A DNA stretch of 64,000 nt from Morchella semilibera (lineage: Eukaryota > Ascomycota > Pezizomycetes > Pezizales > Morchellaceae): positions 1,054,001 through 1,118,000 of the forward strand of contig WBVU01000017.1 in the NCBI GenBank assembly GCA_009192285.1, read 5' to 3'. The notes under the pieces are model-generated. The model was not told where the DNA came from. It searched no databases and saw only the letters and a list, made by a program, of their open reading frames with translations. Positions 23,215 through 34,862 of this stretch are shown here, in pieces (within the stretch, counting starts at the first letter, position 1; each line of letters starts with the position of its first letter). A program made the position numbers and the translations under genes.

Positions 23215-24495
23215 GAGCAGCTCTGCTCGATTTAATTTTGTAATTTAATAGTCACTCCGAATAGAAGGGATTTATCTGAGCGAGTGACAGCCTGTGAGTC
23301 TAGACGGCAGTTCTCGAGTGTAATTATCAATCAAACCGCGTTTGGATCTTTCACGAAATCGAGTCACAGATGGAGATTTTAGCGAGGAGATGACATTTAT
23401 TTTCCCCGCGGGCGGCACTACCACGGATACCGGTACATACAAGCACCACACCACAGACCCAAAACATCCCAAAAGTGTTGACCCCCACTAACTAGGGCCC
23501 GACGACCCGCCGCAAACCCGACTTCGACAGTCCTACCCGCCCAAGAAAACGTTAGCACCACACCCCCAAAAAACACACAAAAAAAAAAAGAGGAGCAGAA
23601 GCAGTCAGAAGTAAAAGCTCTCAGCAAACCCCCGCGCAGAGCGCGGGGGGCTTATGAATTTTCAGTGTATTGTCTTTACATCATCATCCTGCGCGGCTGG
23701 GGACAGACAATGGGGGCTTACTCGGTGGTATGTTGGGCGGTGGGTGTTGTTGGTGTTGGCGGAAGAGAGGAGGGGAGAGAGGAAAAAATTTGGGTTGGTG
23801 GGTGGTGGGTGGGTGCTTGGCAGGTACCGCTGACCTCATCTTACCTGGGGTGTAGGGCAAGTTGCCGGACTAGCCTGCACCTGAGGTAGTGGCTGACCCT
23901 AACCCTAGTGGACTACAGACTCGAAAATCGGTTGGCATGGCAGCGGGGCAGGCAATACAATTGTTGTGGGGAAATGATCAATACGCAGTTTTTTTCCCTT
24001 TGCCAACCTGCGCGCGGCGCCAATGACGGCGATAGTTATTATACGTGTGGATGTATATCTAATTCACATTCAATTAGTTGTACGTAGCTAGTCCGTAGAC
24101 CTCCAAAGATCTATTAATTAATTGCGCAGTACCGCAGCTTTTGTGTCTTCGGACCTGCGAAGGGCCGTCTCATGATCATCTATGTATGTACGTGGTCCTT
24201 GGACCGACCTCCCTCTACCTGTGTGTGTGTATAGCTACAACACTCCCCCTCTCAAAGGATACATGATATAACCCCCCTCCGCGCCAGACAACAGACTTGC
24301 GCCTGAGCTCTCGCGGGCATTGAGGGGGTGGTGGGGTTGGGGTGTAGTGCTAGATGTTAGTCGGGGGTCGGGCGGGCTTGATAGACCCAAGGTTATCAAG
24401 TTCCAGTAAGAACTGCTGGAGCGTGAAAATGGAAAGAAGTTATTGGTATTATATTACATGCGGCAAACCATAGCCAAAACCCCAACAAAAGGGGG
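23215..24495. other. Intergenic, 1.3 kb
   Basis: Between the 3' ends of the esterase (plus) and RtcB (minus), so a convergent spacer. An A run lies near 23577-23589, a short GC hairpin (GCCCCCCGCGC type) near 23630-23652, and a CCCTAACCCTAG telomere-like word near 23897. No gene seen. Confidence 0.5.
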
Positions 24496-26050
24496 CTACT
24501 CCCTCCTAACCTTATACGTAACCCTCGGAGGACCCTCCCCACGACCGCCGCAACCCCACACCCCACCATCTCCGCGCCCACAGCCTCCACATCTTTATAC
24601 GCCTCCGGCGCCTCCTCCCACACCAGCTCCCGATCATCACACACGACGCACCCGGCCGCGCCCCTCCCGCCCGTCATGGCCTGCGTCTCGCCACCATACT
24701 TGCGCGCGAGGCCCACGCGCGCCCTGGCACGGGACATGACCCTTCCGGCGCCATGCGCCAGCGAGAGCGCGTTGTGCGCGCCGCGCCCCGACGCCCCCGT
24801 GAGCAGCGGGCGCAGCACAAGCGTTGGCGTGCCGCGCGAGCCGGGCAGCGGGAGGAACGGCGTTTCGGGGGTCGCCGGCGCGGCGCCCTTGCGGTGGATG
24901 TAGACTGTTGTTGTGGGTGCGGCGGGGGGCCACGGCGTGAGGGTTACGTTGTTGTGGTTGATGTCGAGGGCCTTTCGGCGCTGGATCTCGGCGTGGCAGG
25001 CGGGGATGTCGAGGGTGGTGGCGGCGGTGGTGGCCCAGGGGTGGGAGGAGGGCTCGAGGCAGCGCAGGAAGCGCAGCGCGATCAGGTCCCGCGAGTGTTG
25101 CGCCCAGGTGCAGGCTGCGTTGTGCTGCGCGAGGTAGGAGACGGCCTTGGGGTCCCCGGCGGGGAGCGAGACGTCGGCCTCGGTGGTGGAGAACTGGGAG
25201 AGCACGTGTTGGCCGTAGCCGCGGGAGCCGGAGTGGACGAGGAGGATGACCTCCCCTGGCGCGAACGGGGGCGTGTAGGCCTCTCCGCCCGCGCCGCCAT
25301 CATACGGCATGATCTCGTCCACGACCTGGATCTCGGCAAAGTGGTTCCCCGCGCCAATGGTACCCAGGTACCTATCCCACTCTGCGCCGACGCTCGCCGA
25401 CGCCCCGCCCGCGCTCCCGCAGCGCAGCCACTCGGCGCGGTCCTCGGGGCCGCGCCACTCGCCCTCCAGCCCCACCAGGTTCGCGGCGACCCTCCTGGCG
25501 CCCGCCGCGTCGCACAGCTTCTCCGCGCGCAGCGCAGTGCGGTACCAGCTCATGCCGCAGCCAATGTCGCCGCCTATCAGCGCCGGGTGGATGTACCCGT
25601 CCGAGACGAAGGCGCAGCCGATGGGGAAGCGCGTGCCCGGGTGGAGGTCTGGCAGGCCCACGGCGGCAATGATGCCGGGGAGCTTTGCGCACTCGTTGAG
25701 CTGCGAGAGCGACACGGGGTCCAGGGCGAGGGTGGAGGTGATGGTGTGCACTGTGCAGGCCGCCGGGTTCGTGGTTGGCGGGGGCGGGGGCGGCTTGTGG
25801 GTGCCGCCCACGTAGTCCTCGCCGGAGGAGACGAGCAGCGAGAGGTCGTCTTTGAGGTGCTGCTGGATGTCGGAGGAGGTGAAGAGTTCGTGGCCGCCGC
25901 GCAGGAAGAGGCGGGTGGGCTTTTTGATGCGGAGTTTGGCCTTTGCGGTTGTGAAGACTGCGGTGAGGGGGTCGGAGGCGGGGGGAGGAGCAGCGGGCAG
26001 CGGGTGGTCTGGGTGGTGTTTGAGATGAGGGTGAGGCGTGTTGAGGGCAT
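24496..26050 (-). CDS. RtcB-family RNA ligase, reading frame shifted at two homopolymers
   Basis: RtcB joins RNA 3'-phosphate or 2',3'-cyclic phosphate ends to 5'-OH ends with GTP and metal. The main open stretch contains all family motifs: LPDLHPGTRFPIG, GGDIGCGM (metal-binding Asp and Cys), GTIGAGNHFAEIQ, VHSGSRGYGQH, DINHNN and the AHGAGRVMSRARA motif with the histidine that takes up GMP. The natural start is the ATG at 26050 (MPSTRLTLISNTTQTTRCPLL), but this frame meets the rest (TTAKAKLRIKKPTRLFLRGG..) only after a shift in the 6-base run at 25980-25985. At the other end the expected close VTYKVRRE-stop (24498-24496) is in another frame, reached by a shift at the 24537-24540 run. Each needs one more base; then 1557 bases give 518 residues. 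Unshifted, the frame reads on to 24396. No alternative ATG or intron joins the N-terminal part. Composition is very GC-rich. Confidence 0.85.
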
Positions 26051-27222
26051 TTTTGGCTGCTGGTTGTGGGTTGAGGTTGAGCTGAGGAGAGCCTTATATA
26101 TGTAGAGAGAAAGCTTAGCTGTATATTAATTAGTTATTATTATTATTATAGTGTGACTCAATTGCTTGAGTCAGAGCCTCACTCTTGGCGCAGAAGTCTC
26201 TGGCCAATCGGAATAGAATAATAATTATAATAATCACGTCTCAGCTGAATATGTGAATAGTCCATGTCCCCGTAGCTAGTCAGAGGTTGACCGGGCCTGC
26301 CGGTGACCTTTCCTGAGATGGTGCGTCCTCCTTTCTATATACCACCTGTAACTAACCAGCAGTGTGCGGCTGGCTGGCGGTATACCGGTAGTCTGAGCGG
26401 TACATCCATTCCCCCACACAGAGGATGTGCTGACCGCCGGGAAACACCTGCATGCATGCATCTATAAGGCCACACACACCGCACCACCAACCCACCGCCG
26501 CTAAATGCTATTACCCCCGGGTGACAAAAACACACGACTGGTACGTACCACATACACATACAGATACGGACCCCGCATACACAGTAAACCCCAGCGGAAA
26601 ACACCCCCCGGCTGTGAGTCAACGACCAGCACCGATCGGGCGGATCACGGGTAATCACTCGACCCGACGCGACGCGACCCGGCCGTCCGTCGGCCAACTC
26701 TAAGCTCTCGTACACTACATGTATCCGACCCCGTTTCGTTTCGTTTCGTTTCGTTTCGTTGGTAGCAGACCAAAACCACGTCTGATACCCCCACCGCCCG
26801 TGATGGCATGCACACCAATCCCGCGCCCCCGATGCGCGCCTTGCGGGGTGGGATGCGTCGGCGGGTGTGCGTGCTTGGCTGTTGGCTGGGGCGTGGGGTG
26901 GAGTGGGGCCCTTTCATGTCAGTTGCATACACCAAATTAACCCACCGGGTGGTTCCGAGTCCTTTCTGCTACCGCTGGCGGGGGGTCAGACCGTGGTGTT
27001 GGGTACGCGGACGAGTGAGAATCTGTGATGGCACCGAGGGAAATGATCGGGTTTACCACAAAACACAACTCCCACCCGCGCACTGTGAAGGATCATTTTT
27101 CTATAATCTATTTTTGGCGGTCTAGGTTCAGACGGGAATTAATTCTACTTTTTGTATACTGTACAATATATACGCCCCCCACCCCCGATATGATAACTAC
27201 ATACATATACATATCCACAAGC
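26051..27222. other. Intergenic, 1.2 kb
   Basis: Upstream of RtcB and downstream of the GH28 gene. It contains AT-rich ATT repeats near 26130-26150, TACATGTA at 26716 and five CGTTT units at 26733-26759. No gene seen. Confidence 0.5.
26733..26759. repeat. CGTTT microsatellite, about 5 units
   Basis: Uninterrupted CGTTT/TTTCG pentanucleotide repeats in non-coding DNA. Confidence 0.85.
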
Positions 27223-28965
27223 TCAGTCCCTCCTCCACTGGCCTCTACGGCCGCCCCTAGTCCTGGTCCTGGTTCTGGTGGTCGTCGCCGTTATTGTTGC
27301 CGACGCGGGGGACGAAGTGGTGGAGGCCTGTTTCGTCACCAGGGCTGTCGTCGCACTCGCGGTCGTAGACGTTGCCTTTGACGATGCTGAGGTCGACGTC
27401 TTTGCCGACGACGACGACGCTGAAGTTGACGTCTTTGCCGACGACGACGCTGAAGTTGACGTCTTTGCCGACGACGACGACGAAGCTTTCGCCGACGACG
27501 TTGACGCCTCCGTCGATGCAGTGCTAGTGGCCTGCGCGGCCGCCACCGAGACCGACGCCGTCCCCCACAGCGCCGCCGGCGTATACACGGGGATCGACTG
27601 CGTGGTCCCGTATCCCGCCACGCCCCACGCAGGGCTCGTAGGGCTGGTGTATCCCGACATTGTAGTTGTGATTGTGACGGTGCTGGCGAACGCGGTAGGG
27701 GTGGCGCCGCTGGCCAGCTCCCTGGCGCAGTACCCCGTTCCGTAGACATTGTTGCACTGCAGCACCACGCGGTCCTTGTTGACGGTCCACATGCCAAAGT
27801 CCTCCAGCGTGATGTTTGTCAGCGGCACCACGTCCGAGCCCCTGATGACGATGGGCCCCCTGTTGATCCCGTTGTTGACGGTGCCCGTCCAGTTGCGGAA
27901 CACCAGGTCCGAGAGCGCAATGGCCCCCGTGTTGGGCGTCGTGTGCGAGTACCAGTACTGGTCAATGTCGAGCGCGTAGGTGGTGTCGTACGCCCAAAAG
28001 TCCTCAAACACGCTGTTGCGCACGTATCCCACTGCGCCGGTGCCGCCGGGCCACGTCTTGATCATGAGCATCTGCGTGCACTGGTAGACGTTGATGCGGC
28101 GCATATGGATGTACTCTATCTCGGCGCCGGCGCCGCCGGCGTCCAGCGAGCCGATGGACATGCCGCCGGACTGGTTGCAGAAGATGTCCTCGATGAGGAC
28201 GTTCTTTGACGGCGTCTTGACGCTGATGCACTCGTCGCGGTTGGTGACCTCTATGTGGTGGAGGTAGCAGTTTGAGTCGCAGATGAGGTCGACGCCGTCG
28301 AGGCCGCCCTTGTCGCCGCCGCGCACGGTGATGTGGTAGGTCTCCATGTTTACGGCGTTGTTGTGGATGAGGTGGAAGGTGGGCGCATCGATGAGCAGCA
28401 GGTCGTGCACCGAGTAGGCGCTGCAGTTCATGAAGCGCAGCAGACGGGCGTTCTGGGAGGAGCCTGACTGGCGCACTTGGTACCCGTTGCCCTGGATCGC
28501 GCCCTTGCCGTTGCTGGAGTACATCTCAAAGTCGCTGGCGCGCTTGATGACGATGGCATTGCCGTTGAAGCTGCCCGTCACGTCGAGCGTGATGAGGCCG
28601 TCGAGGCGGAAGGCCCACTTTGTGCCCGCGTTGAGGACTACGCCGGTAGACACTGCGGGGGGGTGTTAGCTTCCAAACGAACAAATGCATCAATGGGAGA
28701 GATATATAATTAACGTACTCATATAGTTCCCCTCGGGGACGTAGAGCGTTGCCCCGCCGCCGGCGGCAGTGACGCAGGCAAACGCCTTTGTGATTGCAGG
28801 GCCGAGGTCAGTGGCGCCGTCAGCAACGCCGCCGTAGTTGAGGACATTGCAGATTGTGGTTTTTGCGGAGAGGGCGGTGGTGGGGCCGACGGGGGTGTCG
28901 GTGAGGAGCTGGGCGAGGGCCACGGGGGCCAGGGTGAGCAGTGATAGGGCTGTCTGGAGACGCAT
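27223..28965 (-). CDS. GH28 rhamnogalacturonan hydrolase-like enzyme with Ser/Thr-rich tail
   Basis: Two exons on the minus strand, 28965-28719 and 28652-27223 (66-base intron, GTACGT..GCAG), give 558 residues. The signal peptide is MRLQTALSLLTLAPVALAQ; an in-frame ATG 30 bases upstream (28995) is unlikely. The body is a parallel beta-helix of the rhamnogalacturonase branch: WAFRLDGLI, GNAIVIKRASDFEMYSS, GKGAIQGNGYQVR, NRDECISVKTPSKNVLIE near residue 220, SGGMSIGSL, MLMIKTWPGG, ALDIDQYW and RGPIVIRG. Enzymes of this group cut the rhamnose-galacturonic acid backbone of pectin outside the cell. The last ~110 residues are Ser/Thr/Ala/Lys-rich with repeated KTSTSASS units (27400-27500) and a basic TRTRTRGGRRGQWRRD end, without a carbohydrate-binding module. 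A (TA)n tract lies directly upstream of the ATG. Confidence 0.9.
27400..27490. repeat. Coding tandem repeat in GH28 tail
   Basis: On the minus strand, units encoding about KTSTSASSSA (30 to 36 bases) are repeated three times with small length differences. The length variation is in whole codons, so the frame is kept. Confidence 0.75.
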
Positions 28966-30323
28966 GGTGTATATATATATATATAGACGCTGCACTGCAG
29001 GTCTAGAAAAAAAGGGAAAAAAAGAGTGTGTGTGAAGGGAAAGGAAAGGAAGGGAAGGAATGAAGAATCAATCCAGCTGCTATGAAAGAGAACAGACGAA
29101 CGAACGAATTGATAGGAAAGGTAGGACAGGACAGAGTGGAGTAGACGGTGCCCTTTATATTCCCACGCGCTCGGGTCCCCCCACTTGATCAAGCGCTAGG
29201 TATTTAATCTAAGCGCGACAGACAGGGCATGGGAATCAAATATTGCGTCTATTAAGGGCCTTGATAGTTTGACTTTATTTTGTGCTGTTCCTGATCGACG
29301 CAGGGGTCGCAAACACCGACTGTTTCGTGTAGAGAATATTAGTACGTATACAGAAAAGAACCCTGCACGGGCAAGGGTGTGGAATAGGAGAGAGGACTTG
29401 CCTCGGTTAAACCATGGCCTTTCTCTGGAGTGTAGTATACATGTAGTTAGTGGGAGTGTGTGTATCGATCCGTGGTTTGTATAGATGCTTATATTAATTG
29501 TATCGGTGGGTGTTGTAGGAGATTAAAGCTTGTGTGGGGGGAGAGAGAGAGAGAGAGAGGGAGAAAGAACTATGAGGGGGGAGACAGATGAGTAGGGTAG
29601 AACCGACCGTGGGTTGTGTATATATGAGCATGAGTACATGTATTTAATAAGAGTAGATTGCTACTTCAGGCAAGTGCTGCTAGCTATAGCTGGGTATGGG
29701 AATTTCTTTGCATGTATATAGGCACTCTCCCATAACCCACACATCCACAGTCAGTGCCGTGCCATCGCGGGGGGACACTACATTCATGTGCTCTACGGTA
29801 TATACTGCTCTATCTATCTAGACGAACAGGGCTGTATTTCACCCCCCCGTGATAGCGAAGCGGATCACAGCTGGTCACTCGCCGCCCGACTGTCCAACAT
29901 TTGATCTATTTACTATTTATTTATACTTCATACTGCGCCCAAGATTTGATCTTTGGGGGATATAGACAGTACGTACAATACCTAATCGATATACCTGACC
30001 TGAGTACAGAAGAGGTGTCTTGTATATATGCCCATGTATATAAAATGCCACGGTTGACTGTATACTACTCGGAGGCACCACATATCACAAGAAAGAGAAA
30101 GCTCAGCTTGGACCAAATTATTAATGCATTAATACTCTAGTTACTAGACTAGAGCATGCATACTTGGCCCTTGGACTATGAAGATTTTTTCCCTGCGAGG
30201 GCCCAGATCAGATGGTATATATAAGTAAATAGTATACTTATATATCCCACATCGAGGACCCACGCACGACCTATTTCAATTTAGAGCCCTGTTCAACCCC
30301 CAGGGCCGTACCCCCACCCCCGG
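28966..30323. other. Intergenic, 1.4 kb
   Basis: Promoter side of the GH28 gene (28970-28984 TA repeat) and downstream of the 30.3 kb gene. TACATGTA at 29438 and 29635, and GA repeats near 29541-29560. No gene seen. Confidence 0.5.
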
Positions 30324-30934
30324 TTACTCCCTCATCTTGAGGGTAACCTTACTAAAGGACCTCCTGATCCTCTTCACCAGCCTCCTAAACCCCACGCCCC
30401 TCCTCCTCCTCGCCCCCCCATCCACCACTGGCCCCGCCGCATCCACGACCCCCCCTCCTCCTCCTCCTTCTCCTCCTCCTTCTCCTCCTCCTCCTCCTCC
30501 TCCATCTCCTCCTCCACCTCCACCTTCTTCTCCCCCACCGTCAACCCCCCAAACTCCGCCACCGGCCATGTCCCCCCGACATCCATCCTCTTCTCCACAA
30601 CCTTAACCCTCCCATCCACCCTCCACCCGCCCACCTCCTCGCGGCGCATCATCTTCAAGCCCCCCGGCGCAGACGCAACCCTCCTGCCCCTGCCCCTCGC
30701 GGGCGGCGTCGGCGTCTCCGGCATCTGCGCCAGCCGGGGGATGCGCGAGAGCCCCGGATGCTCGCGGTACCTGTTCCTCATGGCGGCGGCGGTAAGGTTT
30801 GCCGGGAAGAGCACGCGCGAGACGGGCAGCGACGGCGGGTGGATGCGCGTGTACGGGATGTGCAGCGGCGTGGTGGGCGCTGTTGGGAGCGGCAGGCGCG
30901 AGGCGTAGGTGCTGCTGGGGCTGGAGCTGCTCAT
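30324..30934 (-). CDS. Unknown protein with acidic stretch and basic C-terminus, frame shifted at a poly-C run
   Basis: I do not recognise this protein. From the ATG at 30934 (MSSSSPSSTYASRLPLP; another in-frame ATG is at 30982) the frame gives a Pro/Ser/Thr-rich start, a possibly conserved core (SRVLFPANLTAAAMRNRYREHPGLSRIPRLAQMPETP), a basic patch and a run of about 20 Glu/Lys. In the given sequence it ends at 30374. One extra base at the 7-base run 30413-30419 would continue it to GFRRLVKRIRRSFSKVTLKMRE and a stop at 30324, for 203 residues. The strongly basic amphipathic end makes this continuation more credible than the Gly/Trp-rich one. Probably nuclear or nucleic-acid associated, but that is only a guess from charge. 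Confidence 0.55.
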
Positions 30935-31130
30935 CGTTTTTGCTTGTGTGTGTGTGCTGGTTAGGTTGTGGTTGGAATACATGTTGCTAGTTGGTTGGTG
31001 GTTGAGGGGCGCTTTTTATGAAGCGTGTTTCAAGATATGTTGGGTGGGGGCTGAAAGCTTGTTTGTTGTGGTGGGGAAGAGGGAGGGTTGAAAAAGTGCG
31101 GGCTCGGTGTTGGTTGAAATATCAGCCCGG

Positions 31131-31176
31131 CGGGGATTCCTTGGTTGTCGGAGCGGGGATTCCTTGGTTGTCGGGG
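31131..31176. repeat. Tandem duplication, 23 bases x 2
   Basis: The unit beginning CGGGGATTCCTTGGTTGTCG is present twice in a row with one difference (GGAG versus GGGG at the unit end). Confidence 0.85.
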
Positions 31177-32745
31177 CGATGTTGCATCATGGGACATCAC
31201 TCGGCCGGCGGGCCGGCAGATTTAAACAATCCGTTATGTAGACCCTTCACGGGGGGTATTGTCCCCATTGGGGTGCAACGACCCAGGAACACCAAAAGTG
31301 ACGGCCACAGAGGGTTTGAAGGCAAATTGATATGAACGGATTCTCAGCTGTGCAAAAATAAGTATCCCTGTTGATGCCCGCCCCCGACGTCCTTGGTAGT
31401 TGCACCATACCCCCGATAAACCGCACCAAGGAGTAGTGCGTCAACCCGAACTCGGGCCCTCTCTATTCCTTACATATACTAGCCGCGTACTGGGTAACTA
31501 GCTGGCCGTTAATATCGCCGCCCGGACGATCGATCGATCGAGCGAGCTGGGTGGAAGCACACGTAGATATAACGTACAGCAGAGACCAGTCTTAATTCCC
31601 CGCGCGCCGGTTATATCCAGCATACACCGGGGCTCCTCCGCTACCTCTAGGCACCTGCGTACGTACGTGCTAGCGCGGGGTTCGGTGCCTGTTCGGGACG
31701 AGGGCTTGGGCTGGGCTGGGCTGTGGTAGAGTTAGTATGGTGTGTCGGACTTGTTAGGCTTGGGCTCTTGTGAGTGGATATAGGTATATTTCCCTTTCAA
31801 CGTTGTATTGCTGATAGTATGGTACTCCAAAAAGGTTTGACTTAAGCTTAAGGGGAATCCGCGCGCGAGGTACTGTACTTTAATTTGAAAGCTCTAGCTC
31901 TCTGGGCCGGCCTAGCACTACAAATTCCTCAAGATCATGCACGCCTCTCTAGCTACAGCCCCCCGTGTGTGTATATCCGTAGAAACACCCCCTCCTGGCC
32001 GCGGGGGATGGTTAAACGCGCGCGGGGTACGGTATGGGTAATATAATTTCACCCAAATTAAAGCCTGTAAACGCCTCTAAGAACAGTTGGTGTGTACTCT
32101 TTGCGTGTAAGAATATGGAGAACCTTTTTTTTTAACTTGTCAAGACCCACTAAGGGCATGATTAGTTGTTTTATTGGACTTTGTTTTTTTAAATTTATGA
32201 GGATACGAGCACGTCTATAGCTACCACCTGTTTAATTTGTGCTCCCGGTATATATATAATATATATAAACTCGAAGCCGGCGCGAGGAGCCTCGGTATAG
32301 AGTATAGTAGTACATAGTGGGTAGCTAGTAGCTATCATGCCGGATATGCATGCTATTAGATCTAGACCCTCTGCGCTGGATGCACCCAGCTTGTCTCTTG
32401 CAATTGGCGTTATGTGGATTTTCACTGAATTTCGATCGAGAGCCAGCCAGATGTTGCTTGCCACCTGGTGATCAGTAGTACTCACTTTTTAATTTGGGGA
32501 GACAGCTAGGTGTAGTTACACCTGCGGAAGAATCGTCGCGGGAGGGCCCCGGGGGGGGGGGGGGGGTCGTCATTTGCAGTTGGTCAATATTCTATATATT
32601 GTACAAAGAATAGAAGGAGTGGAGGTCGACTGATCTAGTCTATATAATTCATTCCTGATATATGCCAAGTCTGTCAAAAAGGGCGGCTACGGGTCCAGCA
32701 GCGTAAATTATAAAGGGTCTATTGCTGAGGCCGGTGTAAGGATCC

Positions 32746-32880
32746 AGTGTGGAAAAACGGAGTGAAATCACTACCGTAGGACTAGTACTACGGAATTTAG
32801 TGATGAATACCGAATTAGACTGGTATTGGAGTGCTAGCGTATTGGAGGGAATCGAATGCCGTAGTGGTCCCACCCCATGG
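32746..32880. mobile_element. Miniature element, family A copy 1 (degraded)
   Basis: It shares with 54480-54598 and 62912-63070 an ordered set of words: AAAAACGG or like at the start, ACTACGGAATTTAGTGA, CAAATTA/GAATTAGAC-like, CAGTATTGGAG-like, TAGCGTATTG and GGGAAT. This copy lacks an inner segment seen in the 62.9 kb copy, and its ends no longer match well. No coding capacity. Confidence 0.7.
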
Positions 32881-34246
32881 CCAACTCTTGTAGAAGTACT
32901 CAGCTCACTATATTCGATATATATATATATATATAGTGATATAAAGTTACAATATTCCAGTTCCCAAGTGCCATTTTAGTAGCTTCTTCTCTCGGGCACG
33001 TACCTCGTATAAGGATATCTTACTATAATTATACATATATTCTGGTCCCGACCATATATATCCTTATCCCTTAAGCTGTCAGTGAAATGCTGACCCCCAG
33101 GGAAAAAACGGAGAGTTAATTAATTGTTGTCTTTGGCTAACAGGTCTTACTATCTCCGTTATAGGGGGCCAGCAATATTAATATTTAACAGCTTATAATT
33201 AAGAGGTAGTGAGAGTGTATTGTTCACCCAATTTGTCCGGGACGACTCGTACGTTCAGATCAACCAATATATTGCATGGTATTGCTAATACTATCCCCAC
33301 TACCATCACCACTACCACCACCGACGCCCGCCCCTCCTCCGTCCCGCCCGCCACCCGAGGTCTCAAACAACAGCCCCCACCACAATAACAGCAACAACAA
33401 CAACACCGCCGCTGCTGCGCGCATCATCCCCTGGTCAGGCGGCGGGATACCCCGCGATCTGCAACGCATAATGTCTCAACCCACCCATGCGAAACCCGGT
33501 GACTGGGTCCCGCTGTGGCAGGCCGGTCTGTTCCAGCGGGTACCGCCCGTTCTCGAAAGAACAACCCGGGTTCAAGGCTCAAATTGCAAATCTAGGCCGT
33601 CTAATTGGTTGCTTTGCGTCTTGCCACCACCTATTGCTCTGTTAAACCCGGGCTCTTATTTGAGATTTTGCGGTACTCTGTGGGGGTTGTTGGCACCATC
33701 CGAGTATGAACAACGTAATCGTGGTTCTGTGTAAAAAAAAAAAATGAAAAAAAATATTCGGGGTACGTGGGGGCCATGCAGACCGCGTGCTGCAGCTGCA
33801 GCTGGGCTGGACTGGCTCCGAGGATGGAATATAAGATACATTTAGGTAGATAGCTGGGGTGATTGACCGGCGTGTAAGGAAGGTTTAGTAGAGTTGGGTC
33901 GTGTATCGGGGTCGGAGCGCGCAGGAAGGGGGGGGGAGTGGCTGGCTGACTGGCTTGCTGCTGGCTTTTAGTCGGAGTGTGTGTTGTGGACTGTGTGTGC
34001 ATGAGCTACTAATCAGTAGCTTTGGCCAGACCCGGGGCTGGGGTATATTATTGCTGCAGGCAATATGCACTGGCTGGCCGGTAGTATATTCGGAGGCTTT
34101 TTCCTGGCAGGGAAAGCTGGTGGAACGATATGCAATTAGATTTTTTAATGACTACGCCCGGCCGGGACAGCCAGAGGTTTTGTATCGCTGTGGCGGGATT
34201 AAATACCCTTCTATTGGGGGTACATACGTATACCAACTAGGACATA

Positions 34247-34641
34247 CTGTACCGGTCAATGAGGTTGGGACATTCCGCCATTTCTGACAGCCGTTGGATT
34301 TGGTACAAGTAGATTCTGACCAATTTTATGTTGGTACATACAGAATGCCCTCTGACTGCATAGGGCAAAATTCTCATGACTTCCAGTTCTGATTATTTCT
34401 CACAATCTTACATTGTGCTATATATCTTAGAAAATTATCTTACTTATATTTCGTTAGTAGAGCCTAGGCCTTTGGACTATTCATTCTGACCTATGACAAT
34501 CAAATTTGGGACAATACAAAGTATTTCTGACTGACTTAGGTATTATCAAAACCCTTCAAAGTCTCTGACAGAATGGGTTTTTTTGGAGATAATCTCTAGC
34601 TCCTCTGACACCTGACGTATCAACCTCATTGACCGGTACAG
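34247..34641. mobile_element. MITE, 395 bases, perfect 21-base terminal inverted repeats
   Basis: Both ends read CTGTACCGGTCAATGAGGTT plus G inward, identical over 21 bases, and are flanked by TA at 34245-34246 and 34642-34643. The inside is AT-rich with scattered TTCTGA words and no long frame. Identical ends suggest fairly recent movement. Confidence 0.85.
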
Positions 34642-34725
34642 TAGATAGAAGGGGGCCGACCGAAAGGGTGGTGCCCTTATAGTAAGCTTTGGCTATACAA
34701 CAGTATCGATAGCGCTGGCTATCTA

Positions 34726-34862
34726 CACGCTTACCAGCAAAAGAACCAGAAAATCCAAGTAACGGAAACAGGTATTATTTGTATGAGAGAACGGCACCAC
34801 TCCATACAAATTACCCTTGCCCTGATAAACTGCATTTTCTGGTTCTTATGCTGGTAAGCGTG
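34726..34862. mobile_element. MITE family B, copy 1, 137 bases
   Basis: Inverted ends begin CACGCTTACCAGCA and carry AAGAACCAGAAAAT; they match over about 29 bases with one difference. TA flanks are at 34724-34725 and 34863-34864. The sister copy is at 36138-36279. Confidence 0.85.

Noticed and set aside
24753-26105. 450-codon frame on the plus strand
   Set aside because: It is the mirror of the GC-rich RtcB gene; the RtcB strand carries all family motifs, this one only Gly/Arg/Val-rich low complexity.
27278-27745. 155-codon plus-strand frame rich in Asp/Val
   Set aside because: Antisense shadow of the repeat tail of the GH28 gene.
21345-30934. A secondary-metabolite or degradation gene cluster
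   Set aside because: The esterase, RtcB and GH28 genes are separated by over 1 kb each, with no transporter, regulator or core synthase; RtcB has no link to such a pathway.
33276-33734. 152-codon plus-strand frame with Pro and Asn runs
   Set aside because: No motif, no homologous-looking stretch, no splice context.
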